From Aliivibrio sp. (lineage in GTDB: Bacteria; Pseudomonadota; Gammaproteobacteria; Enterobacterales; Vibrionaceae), in contig JAESQY010000087.1 in the NCBI GenBank assembly GCA_016764915.1, forward strand, positions 62,001 through 126,000: a stretch of 64,000 nt of DNA. Reading direction: 5' to 3'. The notes beneath the pieces are model-generated. The model worked only from the letters and a program-made list of their open reading frames with translations, did not search any database and was not told the origin of the DNA. Below, in pieces: positions 62,263 to 64,000 of the stretch. The translations under genes and the position numbers were made by a program. Positions within the stretch are counted from its first letter, which is position 1, and each line of letters begins with the position of its first letter.

Positions 62263-64000
62263 TTATTGTTTGTCCATAAAAAGAGAAAATGTGAGTAAAC
62301 ACCACAAAGAGGCACCATGGTCTTTATATCCTTGGCTATGGTCATTGACCATTTTCTGTAATGTTGCTTGATCAAATAGGCCACTATCTAACATTGAATC
62401 AGACAAGACATATCGAGAGAGCGTAGGTTTAAGAGTCGTTCTGAACCACGTCGATATAGGCATATTAAAGCCCATTTTTGGACGGTACAAAATATCCTTA
62501 CTAACATGGCCTTCTAATGCTTTTTTAAAAGCATACTTGCCTTGATTGCCTTTTACATTGTTGCTGCTTTGGGTGTTAAAACCCCACTCCCAAAACTTAT
62601 GATCAAGTAGTGGAGATCTAACCTCTAATGAGTTAGCCATACTTGCACGATCAACTTTTGTTAAAATATCTCCAACTAACCATGTTTTGGTGTCGAGGTA
62701 TTGAATCAATTTAAGAGGATCAGTCGTCGGTGCATTTTTGCCATGATGTTTAAGGATCTCTAGACCCGTATATCCATTTAAACTCTTTAAATAGGATGGG
62801 TGGAATAGGGCACAACGCTCATTGTGACGTAGTTTGGATATGGTATTGCCATAACCTTCAACAGCACTCATGGCGATTGATTGAAATGTTGTTTTTGCTC
62901 TAAGTGGTTGAGGTGCCCAATCCGCTTTTGGGTACAATCGACCAAGAGTTCCGAAAATGGGTTTTCTGATTGAATTTGGAATTAAATCTCGTACTCGTTG
63001 CTCAGCCATGTGCATTCTATAACGACGATACCCACCAAATAACTCATCGCCACCATCACCAGATAGCGCTACCTTAACGGATTTGCTAGCCAGCTGGCAT
63101 ACACGATAAGTGGGTAAAGCAGAGCTGTCCGCAAACGGTTCATCGTAGATATCAACAAGCTTTTCAACTAAGCTGATGTCGTTTGGATCGACTATTTGAG
63201 ATTTATGATTGGTGTGATAACGCTGTGCAATTTGTTCTGCGTATTCACTCTCATCGAAGGATTTCTCATTAAATCCAATTGAGAAGGTATTAACCGGTTC
63301 TTTATGTTGGCCTGCCATTAACGCAACAATGGCACTCGAATCAACGCCGCCTGATAAGAAGGCACCTAAAGGAACATCCGACATCATCCTACTTGAAACA
63401 GAGTTAGAGAGACGTGAAATTAACTGTTCTTGTGTCTCTTGGAATGTAAGCTGTTTTTCAGATATCGTTAAGTCCCAATAGGCTGTTGTTTTAAGAGGCA
63501 TACCAGCAGAGTGATGAATAAAATGGCCCTGTTCTAATTTATAAATTTGTTTGTAGGCGGTGTATGGGTCAGGGATGTAACCATACATAAAGAACTCTTC
63601 TGCCATCTCGTCACGTAGAGTAAGATCAACCTCTGGATGGCCTAATAGAACTTTTAATTCGGAACCAAAGATGAGCTGTCCATTTGATGTAACAGTATAA
63701 AAAAGTGCTTTTTTCCCAAGTCTGTCGCGCGCAATAAAAAGTTGGCGAGAATTCTGATCCCAAATTGCAAAGGTGAACATTCCGTCAAGCTTATTGACAC
63801 ACTCAACTCCCCACTCTTCCCACGCGTGGACAATCACTTCAGTATCTGACTCTGAAGAAAAAATATGACCTCTCACTTTTAGCTCAGAAACCAATTGTCG
63901 GTAGTTGTATATCTCACCGTTAAATACGATGGCAACAGACCCATCTTCATTGAATTGAGGCTGGTGACCGCCCTCAAGATCAATGATAGATAAACGACGA
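62263..64000 (-). CDS. Asparagine synthase-like amidotransferase, exosortase-associated type (5' end outside window)
   Basis: At least 578 residues; the frame runs off the right edge, so the N-terminal cysteine of the glutaminase domain is not visible. The glutaminase part shows VFNGEIYNYRQL and NKLDGMFTFAIWD. The synthetase PP-loop SGGVDS lies at 63337-63354, and ALSGDGGDELFGGYRRY follows. This layout is AsnB-like; in exosortase loci such proteins act on polysaccharide precursors as amidotransferases. First gene of the minus-strand operon visible here; the glycosyltransferase start lies two bases after its stop. Confidence 0.87.
   Translation of the reverse strand, partial: RRLSIIDLEGGHQPQFNEDGSVAIVFNGEIYNYRQLVSELKVRGHIFSSESDTEVIVHAWEEWGVECVNKLDGMFTFAIWDQNSRQLFIARDRLGKKALFYTVTSNGQLIFGSELKVLLGHPEVDLTLRDEMAEEFFMYGYIPDPYTAYKQIYKLEQGHFIHHSAGMPLKTTAYWDLTISEKQLTFQETQEQLISRLSNSVSSRMMSDVPLGAFLSGGVDSSAIVALMAGQHKEPVNTFSIGFNEKSFDESEYAEQIAQRYHTNHKSQIVDPNDISLVEKLVDIYDEPFADSSALPTYRVCQLASKSVKVALSGDGGDELFGGYRRYRMHMAEQRVRDLIPNSIRKPIFGTLGRLYPKADWAPQPLRAKTTFQSIAMSAVEGYGNTISKLRHNERCALFHPSYLKSLNGYTGLEILKHHGKNAPTTDPLKLIQYLDTKTWLVGDILTKVDRASMANSLEVRSPLLDHKFWEWGFNTQSSNNVKGNQGKYAFKKALEGHVSKDILYRPKMGFNMPISTWFRTTLKPTLSRYVLSDSMLDSGLFDQATLQKMVNDHSQGYKDHGASLWCLLTFSLFMDKQ

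Noticed and set aside
1-64000. tRNA, rRNA, CRISPR arrays, complete insertion sequences, prophage
   Set aside because: None found on reading both strands; the only transposase-like gene lacks element ends.

Overview
The window is AT-rich (roughly 40% GC by eye) and densely packed with short-spaced genes on both strands. Family content (TmaR/YeeX, YceH, DUF406, DUF2797, TalB, NrdDG, a NadE/NadD-like pair, a PEP-CTERM/exosortase-type polysaccharide locus) points to a marine gammaproteobacterium, most likely Vibrionaceae or a near relative. From memory, nrdD/nrdG, talB and nadE lie on the second chromosome of Vibrio cholerae, so a secondary replicon is possible; nothing here proves it. I see no rRNA, tRNA, CRISPR array, complete insertion sequence or phage.

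Layout. 1-6.4 kb: DJ-1/PfpI protein, CobW-type GTPase, YlqF ribosome-assembly GTPase, and the anaerobic ribonucleotide reductase operon nrdDG behind an FNR site and two NrdR boxes. 6.4-13.2 kb: an envelope module made of a beta-barrel protein, a LolA-like periplasmic protein and an MMPL/RND exporter, then a TetR regulator, then cytochrome b561 and YceI. Four near-identical TTGACG-N3-CGTCAA palindromes flank the regulator and tie both operons to it. 13.2-24.5 kb: MscS channel, secreted serine protease, a DUF4114-like PEP-CTERM protein, Nudix and GNAT enzymes, an internally deleted YdhF-like reductase remnant, cysteine dioxygenase, cytochrome c, transaldolase, a transposase-like zinc-ribbon protein, DUF2797 and a DEAD-box helicase. 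24.5-44 kb: housekeeping and hypothetical genes, including YjiH, an ABC-class ATPase, an FAD oxidoreductase behind a DnaA-box cluster, PilZ, a YcbX-like MOSC protein, TmaR, bactofilin, YceH, GIY-YIG, NadE, a NadD-like enzyme, an acyltransferase, a 20-residue-repeat solenoid protein, a cold-shock protein and an acyl-CoA ligase.

44-64 kb: a PEP-CTERM/exosortase A-associated exopolysaccharide locus. It begins with a PEP-CTERM protein behind a sigma-54-type promoter and the TPR lipoprotein PrsT. It continues with a BioF2-like acyltransferase, a beta-helix protein, an ATP-grasp/low-molecular-weight phosphatase fusion, a WalW-type deacetylase, a GT2 glycosyltransferase, a sulfotransferase-like protein, a flippase, glycosyltransferases of the exosortase-associated types, a putative exosortase-A-type O-glycosylation ligase preceded by a 30-residue membrane peptide, and an asparagine-synthase-like amidotransferase cut by the window end. 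The exosortase itself is not in the window. The likely overall job is synthesis, modification, export and ligation of a surface polysaccharide, with PEP-CTERM proteins sorted by the same machinery. The second PEP-CTERM gene, 28 kb away, has the same kind of sigma-54 promoter, which suggests a regulon extending beyond the locus.
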